A stretch of DNA of 40,916 nt from Clostridiaceae bacterium UBA6085 (lineage in GTDB: Bacteria > Bacillota > Clostridia > Clostridiales > Clostridiaceae), in NCBI GenBank assembly GCA_002428605.1, contig DIXH01000056.1, positions 1-40,916 on the forward strand, read 5' to 3'. A model generated the notes under the pieces. That model searched no databases and had not been told where the DNA came from. It saw nothing but the letters and a program-made list of their open reading frames with translations. Each line of letters opens with the position of its first letter. Positions within the stretch are counted from its first letter, which is position 1. Positions 15,910 to 24,562 of the stretch are shown in pieces. The translations under genes and the position numbers were made by a program.

Positions 15910-16598
15910 TTCTCAATCTCCTTCAACTTGAATATTTTTTCTTCCAGGTCCGCTTTTTTCGCCCTGGCGTTGTCCGAATTCAAATCGAGCTTCAATATTA
16001 TGTTTTCTGCCTCACTGAGCTTCTCCCCGATGAATCCGGAAAGAAGTGGATGTCCGTTCTTCAGAAGATAAGGGCTGAGCTCATATCCAAGAGGTGTCCC
16101 CACTTGTTCGGATATTCTTCCAGTGTACCTTACCATGATATATTCATAGTATCTACCGTCATCTTCCCTTACCAGGTCCTCCGATATTACCTCGTATGGC
16201 CTGGTATAAAGGTATTCCCTGATCACCTCAGGGTTCTGAGCCGGCTGGACAATCAGGAAATCCAGATTCATTACTACATCCATAGAATCCATCAGGATAT
16301 CCCTTACAAGGTTGCCTCCCATTCCGGCAATTACCGCACCGTCCACCTCTTTGGGTCTGACGGTTTTGAGCCCGCTGCCCATTGCTACCCTTATCCTGTC
16401 AGAGAGTCCTTCTTCAAGGATATTCATTTCGGCTATCTTCAAAGGCCCTTTCCTGACATCGGAAGCAATTGCCCTTTCAGCCTTTCCAGCCCTGACGACA
16501 CCTATCGGCACATATCCATGGTCTGTTCCAACATCAACCATTGAGCCGCACTTAGGCACCATCTCTATGAGCCTCGCTATTCTTTTGCTTGTTTCCAT
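15900..16598 (-). CDS. trmK: tRNA (adenine-22-N1)-methyltransferase
   Basis: 232 residues. SAM-dependent methyltransferase that makes m1A22 in tRNA. Motif I VDVGTDHGYVPI binds SAM. GMGG and LIVQPAQNPEVIREYLY are family hallmarks. A short helical C-terminal domain follows. The ATG at 16598 (METSKRIARL) has GAGG 6 bases upstream. The alternative at 16637 has no such signal and would overlap the upstream gene. Coupled to nif3 downstream. Confidence 0.92.
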   Translation of the reverse strand: METSKRIARLIEMVPKCGSMVDVGTDHGYVPIGVVRAGKAERAIASDVRKGPLKIAEMNILEEGLSDRIRVAMGSGLKTVRPKEVDGAVIAGMGGNLVRDILMDSMDVVMNLDFLIVQPAQNPEVIREYLYTRPYEVISEDLVREDDGRYYEYIMVRYTGRISEQVGTPLGYELSPYLLKNGHPLLSGFIGEKLSEAENIILKLDLNSDNARAKKADLEEKIFKLKEIEKWL

Positions 16599-16630
16599 AT
16601 AAATCCTCGCATTGTGACTTTGACTATATT

Positions 16631-17518
16631 TTACCACACCAGTACCGGAATTAGTACGTTAACCATCAAAACCATTATTACAAGCGTCATCGCCAGTGGT
16701 ACATAAAGAAGCCTGTAATAGTATATGGTGTCGATCTTCCTGTAATACCTGGAGGTGACTGCGGCTGCAGCCAGAATTACTGCATTCAGGCTGCTGAACC
16801 ATATGTGGTTCCTGAGATATGCTTCTGTCGGCATGAATGATGTGCGGGTACCGCCTGAAAAAACCTCGGGCACATATGGCGGGAGAAAACCGGCGTTCTG
16901 TGCCAAAAGAGGCAGACCGGCAGCCAGGACAAGGACAATTGTGACATACCTCAGCAGCTGCCTGAACCGCCTTTCACTCCACGTATGGTCGAAGCTCTTG
17001 CTGTACTCAAGCTTTTCCACCAGAGGCACATTAAGGTCGTCCATATGCGCCGAGAAGGCCAGAGGCGCTTCCGGAGAAATCCCGAATATTCCAAAGTCAG
17101 TACCGATATATATTGAGCTTTTGGAGTTCGTAATATACATCTTGACGTTTCCTACCCCATCTACAAATGAGGATCCGATATAGTATTTTCTGACAATGTA
17201 TCCCATTAGACCCGTCTTGCTGATAAGGGTTATCCTCCGCGTATACCCACTTATGCTATTAGCTGGTATCACCTCATGTACCAGCCCGAACAGGCCTTCT
17301 ATATGCAAAGCGTCATTTGTCAGCCTGTACTGGAGGGTCCTTATGAGGGTGACATAATATGCCCCCATAACTGCTGATATTAGCATCAGCATTGCAAAGA
17401 CAGTCTTCAGGACTGCGATCTCAGCCATGTTGAACAGAACAGAAAAAAGCGCCAATGCCGCGATAGAGGCAATCAGCAGCGAGTCTCCCATACTGCTGTT
17501 TTCAGCCTTGTACACCAT
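16631..17518 (-). CDS. Membrane protein with bacterial PH-like domain
   Basis: 295 residues, function unknown. Two N-terminal hydrophobic helices (about residues 12-55) precede a cytoplasmic beta-rich region (about 60-165). Its YRLTNDALHIEGLFGLVHEV followed by IPANSISGYTR has the pattern of bacterial PH-domain proteins (bPH). Two more hydrophobic segments lie near residues 190-210 and 235-260, and another at the C-terminus. ATG at 17518 is preferred (GGGAGG 7 bases upstream). It sits between the rpoD terminator and trmK. Such a gene is not part of the usual dnaG-rpoD-trmK cluster. Confidence 0.7.
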   Translation of the reverse strand: MVYKAENSSMGDSLLIASIAALALFSVLFNMAEIAVLKTVFAMLMLISAVMGAYYVTLIRTLQYRLTNDALHIEGLFGLVHEVIPANSISGYTRRITLISKTGLMGYIVRKYYIGSSFVDGVGNVKMYITNSKSSIYIGTDFGIFGISPEAPLAFSAHMDDLNVPLVEKLEYSKSFDHTWSERRFRQLLRYVTIVLVLAAGLPLLAQNAGFLPPYVPEVFSGGTRTSFMPTEAYLRNHIWFSSLNAVILAAAAVTSRYYRKIDTIYYYRLLYVPLAMTLVIMVLMVNVLIPVLVW

Positions 17519-17553
17519 GAAACAGCCTCCCTTCCTCAACCTGATTATACAAC

Positions 17554-17593
17554 AAAAAAAGGGCGGTGAAGCATGCGTTCTGCTTCACCGCCC
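17554..17593 (-). terminator. Intrinsic terminator after rpoD
   Basis: Perfect 13-bp stem (GGGCGGTGAAGCA and its complement) with a 7-base loop, followed on the minus strand by seven U (17554-17560). It closes the dnaG-rpoD operon 6 bases after the rpoD stop. Confidence 0.92.
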
Positions 17594-17598
17594 ATATT

Positions 17599-18828
17599 TC
17601 AATCCAGATAATCCTTGAGCTTTTTGCTTCTTGAAGGATGTCTGAGCTTTCTCAGCGCTTTGGCTTCAATCTGCCTTATTCTCTCCCTGGTGACATTGAA
17701 CTCCTTGCCCACTTCCTCGAGGGTCCTTGCCCTTCCGTCATCAAGACCGAACCTTAGTCTCAATACCTTCTCTTCCCGCGGGGTCAGAGTGTCAAGTACG
17801 CTTATCAGCTGTTCCTTGAGCATGGTGAATGCCGCTGCTTCAGCCGGTGCAAGAGCATCGTCATCCGGTATGAAGTCACCGAGATGGCTGTCCTCTTCCT
17901 CTCCTATCGGAGTCTCAAGGGATACAGGCTCCTGGGCGATCTTCATGATCTCCCTGACCTTTTCCGGAGGCATTTCCATCTGCTCAGCTATCTCTTCTGG
18001 CTGCGGGGCTCTTCCGAGTTCCTGCAGAAGCTGTCTTTCTATCCTTATGAGCTTGTTTATGGTCTCAACCATATGTACCGGAATCCTTATGGTCCTTGCC
18101 TGGTCGGCTATCGCCCTGGTTATCGCCTGTCTTATCCACCAGGTCGCATAGGTCGAGAACTTGAAGCCTTTGGTGAAGTCGAATTTTTCGACAGCCTTGA
18201 TAAGACCCAGGTTACCTTCCTGAATCAGGTCCAGGAAAAGCATTCCTCTGCCCACATACCTTTTCGCTATGGATACGACAAGACGCAGGTTGGCTTCCGC
18301 AAGCTGCTTCTTAGCCTGCTCGTCTCCCTGTTCTATCCTCTTCGCAAGTTCGACCTCCTGCTCTGAAGAAAGGAGAGGCACCTTGCCTATCTCCTTAAGG
18401 TACATCCTTACAGGGTCATCGATTGCGATTCCTTCAGGGATGGTAAGGTCTACTTCGGTCTCTTCCGCATCGGCGTCGGAAATGTCACCCATGATCTCGA
18501 TGCTGAATCCTTCAAGCGTCTCATAGATCTTATCGATCTGCTCTGGATTGAGGTCGATTTCCTGAAGCTCATCAAGAACTTCCTTCTCTGTCAGCGTACC
18601 TGACTTCCTTCCTCTTTCAATGAGCCTTCTGACTATAACAAGCTGGCTTTCCCTTTCTGTGAGCTTTGGCTGAACCACCTTGTCTTCAGTGTTTTCAGCT
18701 GAATCAATGCTCATTTCAAGAGCAGCACCCTGATCTTCCTTGCTTTCCTCATTGGCCGCCTTTGCTGCCTTGGTTGATTTTGACGATTTTACCGTCCTTG
18801 ATGGTTTTTTCTTATCTGATTCTGCCAT
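17599..18828 (-). CDS. rpoD: RNA polymerase primary sigma factor (sigma-70/SigA)
   Basis: 409 residues. A Lys/Ser/Ala-rich tail (1-55) precedes a region 1.1-like segment. Region 1.2 begins at DDPVRMYLKEIGKVPLLS. Region 2 contains LRLVVSIAKRYVGRGM, FLDLIQEGNLGLIKAVEKF and FSTYATWWIRQAITRAI (core binding, -10 recognition). Region 3 has RIPVHMVETINKL. Region 4 has LTPREEKVLRLRFGLDDG and RIRQIEAKALRKLRHPSRS (-35 recognition helix-turn-helix). It lies 4 bases after dnaG in the classic macromolecular synthesis operon. Confidence 0.97.
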   Translation of the reverse strand: MAESDKKKPSRTVKSSKSTKAAKAANEESKEDQGAALEMSIDSAENTEDKVVQPKLTERESQLVIVRRLIERGRKSGTLTEKEVLDELQEIDLNPEQIDKIYETLEGFSIEIMGDISDADAEETEVDLTIPEGIAIDDPVRMYLKEIGKVPLLSSEQEVELAKRIEQGDEQAKKQLAEANLRLVVSIAKRYVGRGMLFLDLIQEGNLGLIKAVEKFDFTKGFKFSTYATWWIRQAITRAIADQARTIRIPVHMVETINKLIRIERQLLQELGRAPQPEEIAEQMEMPPEKVREIMKIAQEPVSLETPIGEEEDSHLGDFIPDDDALAPAEAAAFTMLKEQLISVLDTLTPREEKVLRLRFGLDDGRARTLEEVGKEFNVTRERIRQIEAKALRKLRHPSRSKKLKDYLD

Positions 18829-18832
18829 GCCG

Positions 18833-20572
18833 CTACCTCCCTGAAGCCTTCTGCAACTCTATCAGTTCTTTTGCGAGTTCCAGCGACTCCTTCAATAATC
18901 CTTTTTCTTCAAGTTCCTTGATTTTCTTTTGCATTGTCCTTTTCTTCGATTCGATCTCATAATGTCTTATTGTCTTCAGGTAGTCCTCGGCGAGAATGTC
19001 TTTGTCAATGTCCGAAGGCACCTCAATCTGACTTGTTATTATTGCCCATTCCTTGCTTGATTCAACATCCGTGCAGCCCGCTTCGACATGCTTCCAGATC
19101 CCTTCCTTAGGTCCCTTGTAAGCTTCAACAAGCGACCATATGCGCTTGTGGCTCGGAAGGACCATGTCACTTTCAGTCAGCCTTTCGCGGAGTACCAGGT
19201 CCCCTTCGGCTAGCAGCCTCAGAAGGTTCCTTTCAGCCTTGACATGGGCCTGTTCTATGAAGGATTGCACTTCATGTCCGGGGTCAGCCTCCGGCTGTTC
19301 CCTTCCTTTGTTGCCCTTAAGCATGTCCATAAGTGCATTCTCCGATATGCCGGAATCTTCACTTACCTTCCTGATGTATACATCCTTCTCTATGGGATCG
19401 AGCTCCTTAAGTATTTCCGTCGCTCTTCTTGCATAAGCGATCCTGTCCTCTTCCTTCGACATGCTGAGATTGCCTTTTGCATTCTCAAGCCTGTAATCTA
19501 TAAGTGGCAGGGCATCAGAAGCGATGTTCCTGAATCCCGCTTCGCCATGCTTCCTTACGTAGTCATCCGGGTCTTTTCCATCAGGCACCTTTATGACCTT
19601 GACATCAAAACCCTCTTCCCTCAAAATTTCCAGTCCCCTGAGGGTTGCAGCCTGACCGGCCGTATCAGCATCATAGGAGATAAGTATCTCCTCACAGTAT
19701 CTCCTCAGAAGCTTTGCCTGCACCTTTGTAAGCGCAGTCCCGAGGGATGCCACCACATTGGTTATCCCAGCCTGGTGGAGGCTGATGAGGTCCATATAGC
19801 CTTCTACGATAATGTACTGCCTTTCCTTGCCGGCCTTCAAAGCGAAATTGAGCCCGTAAAGGTTCGTGCCCTTGTGGAATATAGGGGTCTCAGGCGAATT
19901 CAGGTACTTTGGTTTAGAATCATCAAGTACTCTTCCACCGAAACCGATGACCCTTCCTCTTGCATCGAATACAGGGAACATGAGCCTGTTCCTGAAACGG
20001 TCATAGACCCTTCCCTCCTTGCTCTTCAGGGCAAGTCCGTTTTCGATGATGTCGTCCTGCTTGAAATTCATCGCCTTAAGGTATTTCAGGAGAGAATCCC
20101 AGGAATTCTCTGAATAGCCAAGGCCGAAATGCCTGATGGTCTTTTCGGAGATCCCTCTTCTGTACAGATACTCCCTGACGTTCTTGTTCAGTGTCAGGTT
20201 CCTGAAAAAGTATCTTGCAGCCTCAGTATTCATCCTGTAGAAGACTTCTTTCTTCTCCGTCTCGTTCTTTCTGCCTTCATCCTCACCGATGTCGATGTTC
20301 GCACGGTCTGCCAGGTATTTCAAGGCCTCATGGAAGGGAAGGTTCCTAGTCTTCATTACAAATGTTATTACGTTTCCGCCCTCACCGCAGCCGAAGCACT
20401 TATAAAACTGCTTGTCTGAGGACACATTGAAGGACGGGGTCTTCTCATTATGGAACGGACAGAGTCCTGTCCAGCTCCTGCCAGCGCGTTTGAGCTTGAC
20501 CCTCTCTGAGATGACGTCAACTATGTCGTTGGATTCCTTCACTTTTTCTATGATATCCTCTGAAAATGCCAC
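18833..20572 (-). CDS. dnaG: DNA primase
   Basis: 579 residues. Synthesises RNA primers for replication. The N-terminal zinc-binding domain shows CPFH and CFGC in LCPFHNEKTPSF and YKCFGCGEGGNVI. The TOPRIM catalytic core has IIVEGYMDLISLHQAGI and the DxD of SYDADTAGQAA. The C-terminal ~150 residues form the helicase-binding domain. A GTG start at 20572 (VAFSEDII) has AGGTGG 8 bases upstream. An ATG at 20602 would add 10 atypical residues. Promoter at 20609-20637. Confidence 0.95.
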   Translation of the reverse strand: MAFSEDIIEKVKESNDIVDVISERVKLKRAGRSWTGLCPFHNEKTPSFNVSSDKQFYKCFGCGEGGNVITFVMKTRNLPFHEALKYLADRANIDIGEDEGRKNETEKKEVFYRMNTEAARYFFRNLTLNKNVREYLYRRGISEKTIRHFGLGYSENSWDSLLKYLKAMNFKQDDIIENGLALKSKEGRVYDRFRNRLMFPVFDARGRVIGFGGRVLDDSKPKYLNSPETPIFHKGTNLYGLNFALKAGKERQYIIVEGYMDLISLHQAGITNVVASLGTALTKVQAKLLRRYCEEILISYDADTAGQAATLRGLEILREEGFDVKVIKVPDGKDPDDYVRKHGEAGFRNIASDALPLIDYRLENAKGNLSMSKEEDRIAYARRATEILKELDPIEKDVYIRKVSEDSGISENALMDMLKGNKGREQPEADPGHEVQSFIEQAHVKAERNLLRLLAEGDLVLRERLTESDMVLPSHKRIWSLVEAYKGPKEGIWKHVEAGCTDVESSKEWAIITSQIEVPSDIDKDILAEDYLKTIRHYEIESKKRTMQKKIKELEEKGLLKESLELAKELIELQKASGR

Positions 20573-20608
20573 TGGTTTTACCACCTCAAAAAGTCGTACC
20601 AAAATTGA

Positions 20609-20637
20609 ATTATATCATACCTGTCAGAAGAATACAA
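20609..20637 (-). promoter_or_regulatory. Sigma-A promoter of the dnaG-rpoD operon
   Basis: -35 TTGTAT (20632-20637), 17-base spacer, -10 TATAAT (20609-20614) on the minus strand. It overlaps the last codons of the upstream dGTPase gene (stop at 20624), so the two transcription units are packed without a spacer. Confidence 0.75.
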
Positions 20638-21649
20638 ACTTCGGAACGTAAATCCTGTTGAAAGAAGCGATGGCATAGTCATCTGTCATTCCTGCAAGAA
20701 AATCTGCAACAGCCCTCGTCACTCCCTCTTCCTCAGCTATCTTCCTGTATAGGTCAGGCATTTCCTCCACCTTTTCCTCATAGTGGTCGAAAAGCCTGTG
20801 CAGCACGAACTTCGCCTTGTCCCTTTCAGCCCTCAGCTGTTCTCCCGTATAGATGTCACGGAACATGAAATCCCGTAGGCCTGTCATGGCCTTATTGACC
20901 TCGCATGAAAGAGATACCTTTCTGACGCCATCTGAAAGATTCGCCCTGGTCGTTTCAACTATGTCCCTCACAAGAGTGTCTATTCTCCTGGAATGCGTCT
21001 CTCCAAGAACATCCGTGAACTCCCCCGGGATCATATCGGTACTGAGGATCCCCGCCCTTATGGAATCGTCGATGTCATGGTTGACATAGGCTATCTTGTC
21101 TGAATACCTTGCAATCTGGCCTTCTATCGTCGAGGCCGAATCCGTCGCATCGGAGAATCCGCTGTGGTGAAGCACTCCATCCAGCACCTCCCAGGTAAGG
21201 TTAAGCCCTGCACCGTCCTTTTCAAGCTTTTTCAGCACCCGTATCGACTGCTCATTGTGCCTGAATGCACCAAGCCTTTCCTCAAGGACCTCTTCTCCGT
21301 TATGTGCAAAAGCAACATGTCCGATATCATGCCCAAGGGTTATTGCCTCAATAAGGTCTTCATTTACCGAAAGGCCCCGGCCGATCGTCCTTGCTATCTG
21401 AGAAACCTCAAGGGTATGCGTAAGCCTTGTCCTGTAATGGTCTCCGGAGGTCCTGATGTATACTTGTGTCTTGTGTTTCAGCCTCCTGAAGGATTTGGAG
21501 TGGATTATCCGGTCCCTGTCGTGCATGAAGCACGTCCTGTATGTATCAGGCTCCTCGTATCTCTCCCTCCCTCTCGAGTCCCTTGAAAAAAAGGCTTCCT
21601 TAATGAATACCTTATCTTCGTTTGACTCGATCATTTCCCTGATGTTCAT
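20624..21649 (-). CDS. dgt: Deoxyguanosinetriphosphate triphosphohydrolase-like HD protein
   Basis: 341 residues. HD-domain enzymes of this family split dNTPs to nucleoside plus triphosphate. Metal ligands are visible in RTRLTHTLEVSQIARTIGRG and ITLGHDIGHVAFAHNGEEVL, with a later YSDKIAYVNHDIDDSIRAG carrying the distal Asp. Length fits the shorter dGTPase-like group rather than E. coli Dgt (505). ATG at 21649 has GGAGG 8 bases upstream. A GTG at 21658 overlaps that signal. It precedes dnaG, a frequent clostridial order. Confidence 0.9.
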   Translation of the reverse strand: MNIREMIESNEDKVFIKEAFFSRDSRGRERYEEPDTYRTCFMHDRDRIIHSKSFRRLKHKTQVYIRTSGDHYRTRLTHTLEVSQIARTIGRGLSVNEDLIEAITLGHDIGHVAFAHNGEEVLEERLGAFRHNEQSIRVLKKLEKDGAGLNLTWEVLDGVLHHSGFSDATDSASTIEGQIARYSDKIAYVNHDIDDSIRAGILSTDMIPGEFTDVLGETHSRRIDTLVRDIVETTRANLSDGVRKVSLSCEVNKAMTGLRDFMFRDIYTGEQLRAERDKAKFVLHRLFDHYEEKVEEMPDLYRKIAEEEGVTRAVADFLAGMTDDYAIASFNRIYVPKFVFF

Positions 21650-21810
21650 GGAAAACACCTCCGTATTATTGATTATTCCACACAGATTCAGTTAATCCTT
21701 TATTTGCTGCTCCAAATATTTAAATGTTGCCAGGAATTGTGTATATATTGCAGAATTCTCTGCTATAGGCACATAACAATGGGTCCTAAAGCATTGTGCT
21801 TGATTCGGAG

Positions 21811-21848
21811 CAAAAAAAACAGCTCCGGCACGATGAATCGCTCCGGAG
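21811..21848 (-). terminator. Intrinsic terminator ending the opp operon
   Basis: CTCCGG (21843-21848 arm, minus strand) pairs with CCGGAG (21823-21828), with extra GAT/ATC pairing inside, followed by eight U at 21812-21819. It lies about 15 bases after the stop of the zinc-ribbon gene. Confidence 0.8.
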
Positions 21849-21863
21849 ACTTACATTTTACCC

Positions 21864-22088
21864 CTATAAATTCTTTGAAATGAAAATCATGGCTGCCAAC
21901 GCCAGTATGACTATCGCCAACATGATCCTTATCCTTCTGACTTTGCCAGGGTCAAGAGGCCTGTACGAATAGCCTTCAAGTTCGCCATGGCAGAACGGGC
22001 ATTCAGTCATATGGTCGAGCACATCCTTGCCGCAATGCGGGCACTTTACCATGTGCCTTTTGAATTTTGACATATCCCTTTCGCTCAT
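21864..22088 (-). CDS. Small zinc-ribbon, single-TM membrane protein
   Basis: 74 residues. Two CxxC knuckles (CPHCGKDVL and CPFCHGEL) form a zinc ribbon at about residues 16-37. A basic stretch, GKVRRIR, and one C-terminal transmembrane helix (about 53-70) follow. A C-tail-anchored topology with the ribbon in the cytoplasm is likely. It starts 4 bases after the preceding small gene and ends the opp operon. Function unknown. Possibly an accessory factor of the transporter. Confidence 0.75.
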   Translation of the reverse strand: MSERDMSKFKRHMVKCPHCGKDVLDHMTECPFCHGELEGYSYRPLDPGKVRRIRIMLAIVILALAAMIFISKNL

Positions 22089-22092
22089 CTTA

Positions 22093-22344
22093 TTACCTGA
22101 ACCAGATCGTTAACGAAAACATGATGAAAAGGAAGCATGCCAGTATGAAGACAAGTGCAATCGAGAGGCCTGCAAGAGTGGCATACTTCATCATGCGAAA
22201 GGTTTCCTTTGGATCTGCCGAAGTGCCGTCCCCCACAAAAACATCCTGCTGCCTTTTTTTCTTCTTCTCATACCAAGGTGCACCCTCGAAATTCATATCG
22301 GCAATCACTCTGCCGTCATCCTCGAACGATCTGTCCTTCTTCAT
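22093..22344 (-). CDS. Small single-TM membrane protein in the opp operon
   Basis: 83 residues, no family recognised with confidence. A polar N-terminal half contains DDGRVIADMNFEGAPWYEKK and a Lys cluster. A strongly hydrophobic segment (about 57-80) forms one transmembrane helix near the C-terminus. The start overlaps the oppF stop as ATGA, implying translational coupling to the transporter ATPase. The next gene follows 4 bases later. Its dependence on opp expression suggests a transporter-associated role, which is inference. Confidence 0.7.
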   Translation of the reverse strand: MKKDRSFEDDGRVIADMNFEGAPWYEKKKKRQQDVFVGDGTSADPKETFRMMKYATLAGLSIALVFILACFLFIMFSLTIWFR

Positions 22345-23360
22345 TTTATTTTCTCTCCTGTATAAAGGTGGCAGGCCACATGATGACCCTTCTCAACCAT
22401 CAGCATCTCAGGGACTACAGTCTTGCACACTTCCATGCAGTATCTGCACCTGGTATGGAACTTGCAGCCTGAAGGCGGATTAGCCGGAGAAGGTATGCTG
22501 CCCTCAAGTATTATCCTCTCCGTCTTCACGTCAGGATCCGGTATCGGGATCGCACTGAAGAGCGCTGAGGTATAAGGATGCAGCGGATTCTTGAAAATGG
22601 ACTCCTTGTCAGCATATTCGACAAGGTTTCCCAGGTACATTACTCCCACCGTGTCCGAAATATGCTCAACAACCGAAAGGTCGTGAGATATGAACAGGTA
22701 GGTGAGCTTATATTTGTCCTGAAGGTCGTTCAGAAGGTTAATTATCTGCGCCTGGATAGAAACATCAAGTGCCGATACCGGCTCATCACAGACTATGAAC
22801 TCAGGGTTTAGCGCCAGAGCTCTTGCAATGCAGATCCTCTGCCTCTGTCCGCCGGAAAATTCATGGGGATACCTGTCCTTGTGGTATACCTGCAGCCCGC
22901 AATCGAGCATTATCTGGGAAATGTAGTCATCGAACTGGTCCTCAGGAACAAGCTTCTTCTCCCTTACAGCCTCACCGATGATCTCACCTACCGGCATCCT
23001 TGGTGAAAGGCTCGAATATGGGTCCTGGAATATAATCTGGATCCTAGGTCTAAGAGCCCTCAGGTCCTTCTTGCTAAGTGCATGGATATCAATTCCTTCG
23101 AACTTTACCGATCCGCTCGTTATTTCGTTAAGCCTCAGTATGGTCTTCCCTATGGTCGTCTTGCCGCAGCCTGATTCACCGACAAGCCCCATCGTTGTCC
23201 CACGCTTTATGCTGAAGCTGACATCGTCAACCGCCTTGACATATCCCTTGACCTTTGAAAACATTCCACCTGAAATCGGGAAGTACTTCTTAAGGTTCCT
23301 GACTTCTATGAGGATATCCTCATCCGTCTGTTCAATATTATTCATTATAGCTTCAGACAT
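22341..23360 (-). CDS. oppF: Oligopeptide ABC transporter, ATP-binding protein OppF
   Basis: 339 residues. Walker A GESGCGKTT, Q-loop FQDPYSSLSPRM, signature FSGGQRQRICIARAL, Walker B FIVCDEPVSALDVSIQ and H-loop FISHDLSVVEH. The C-terminal oligopeptide-transporter extension has CKFHTRCRYCMEVC. It pairs with OppD as the heterodimeric motor for peptide import. Its start overlaps oppD by 8 bases. The C-terminal cysteines could bind a metal or an Fe-S cluster, as reported for some relatives. Confidence 0.95.
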   Translation of the reverse strand: MSEAIMNNIEQTDEDILIEVRNLKKYFPISGGMFSKVKGYVKAVDDVSFSIKRGTTMGLVGESGCGKTTIGKTILRLNEITSGSVKFEGIDIHALSKKDLRALRPRIQIIFQDPYSSLSPRMPVGEIIGEAVREKKLVPEDQFDDYISQIMLDCGLQVYHKDRYPHEFSGGQRQRICIARALALNPEFIVCDEPVSALDVSIQAQIINLLNDLQDKYKLTYLFISHDLSVVEHISDTVGVMYLGNLVEYADKESIFKNPLHPYTSALFSAIPIPDPDVKTERIILEGSIPSPANPPSGCKFHTRCRYCMEVCKTVVPEMLMVEKGHHVACHLYTGEKIK

Positions 23361-24555
23361 CTTGATCCTCCTTCCCGTCCATGTAATGGTAGCAGGCTAC
23401 CTTATGGGTATCCGAGATCGAAAAAGTCGGAGGATAGGCTCCGTTGCAGGCGCTAAATGCCCTGTTGCACCTGTCCTTGAAATAGCAGTAGTTCGGCATG
23501 TTTACAGGATTAGGGACCGATCCCGGTATGCTGTAAAGCCTTTCCACCCTTCTGTTGCTGCTCGGTTTGCTCTGCATGAGCCCCACAGTATACGGATGAA
23601 GAGGATTATGGAATATCTCATCTGCAGTACCCTTCTCCACTACCCTGCCTGCATACATTACAACAACGTAGTCAGCCATCTCGGCGATTACGCCCAGGTC
23701 ATGGGTAATGAGCATGATGCTGCTGTTTATCTTGTCCTTGAGCTGTCTCAGAAGGTCCATTATCTGCGCCTGTATGGTCACATCCAGGGCTGTCGTGGGC
23801 TCGTCTGCTATGATGAGCTTCGGCGTACAGGCCAGTGCCATTGCTATCATGGCCCTCTGCCTCATTCCGCCTGAAAGCTCGTGGGGATACATCTCATAGA
23901 CCCCCTCGGCGTTGGCGATACCAACCATCTTTATCATCTCGATGGTCCTGGCCTTTACCTCTTCCTTGGTCATGCCCTCATTGTGAAGCTCAATGACCTC
24001 ATCGATCTGCATGCCTACCTTGAATACAGGATTGAGGCTAGTCATCGGCTCCTGGAAAATCATGGAGATCTCGTTTCCTCTGATCTTCTGCATGTGCTCT
24101 GTTGGAGTCTTTGCAATGTCGTAAGCGAAGTCATCGGTGCTGAACCTTATCTCACCCTTTACGACCTGCCCCTGTGGCCTTTGGACCAGCTGCATTATCG
24201 AAAGTGCCGTTACTGATTTCCCGCAGCCAGACTCGCCGACAACACCTACAGTCTTACCCTTTGGTACCTCAAAGGACACACCGTCAACTGCCTTCACTGT
24301 TCCGATATCCGTAAAGAAATACGTGTTGAGGTCATCTATCTCAAGAACATTCTCGGGATCCTTCATCTTTGTCTTATATTCTGATTCCGGAACATCCTCG
24401 CGGTTTCTGAGCCTTTCGAATTCATCGGTAACCTTGCGGTTTTCCTTTGAGATCTTCCTGAGCTCTTTTGCAGATATATAGTTTACATTCCTGATCGAAG
24501 CGTTCCTATTGCCTTTTTTTAGAAGCTTATTGAAAAAGCCTTTTTTATCTTCCAT
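23353..24555 (-). CDS. oppD: Oligopeptide ABC transporter, ATP-binding protein OppD
   Basis: 400 residues, longer than usual (about 330) because of a charged N-terminal extension of about 65 residues (SAKELRKISKENRKVTDEF) before the ATPase domain. Walker A GESGCGKSV, Q-loop FQEPMTSLNP, signature LSGGMRQRAMIAMAL, Walker B LIIADEPTTALDVTIQ and H-loop LITHDLGVIAE are intact. The C-terminus has a four-cysteine set (CYFKDRCNRAFSAC and VACYH) like the Fe-S site described in some OppD/DppD proteins. The start lies 7 bases after oppC. Confidence 0.94.
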   Translation of the reverse strand: MEDKKGFFNKLLKKGNRNASIRNVNYISAKELRKISKENRKVTDEFERLRNREDVPESEYKTKMKDPENVLEIDDLNTYFFTDIGTVKAVDGVSFEVPKGKTVGVVGESGCGKSVTALSIMQLVQRPQGQVVKGEIRFSTDDFAYDIAKTPTEHMQKIRGNEISMIFQEPMTSLNPVFKVGMQIDEVIELHNEGMTKEEVKARTIEMIKMVGIANAEGVYEMYPHELSGGMRQRAMIAMALACTPKLIIADEPTTALDVTIQAQIMDLLRQLKDKINSSIMLITHDLGVIAEMADYVVVMYAGRVVEKGTADEIFHNPLHPYTVGLMQSKPSSNRRVERLYSIPGSVPNPVNMPNYCYFKDRCNRAFSACNGAYPPTFSISDTHKVACYHYMDGKEDQDV

Positions 24556-24562
24556 TGTCTAC

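Noticed and set aside
19244..20113. 289-codon ORF on the plus strand
   Set aside because: It is the antisense shadow of dnaG, whose zinc finger and TOPRIM motifs prove the minus-strand frame.
22067..22483. ORFs opposite the small membrane-protein gene and oppF
   Set aside because: The minus-strand genes are supported by ATGA overlap, spacing and a transmembrane helix. The plus frames are shadows.
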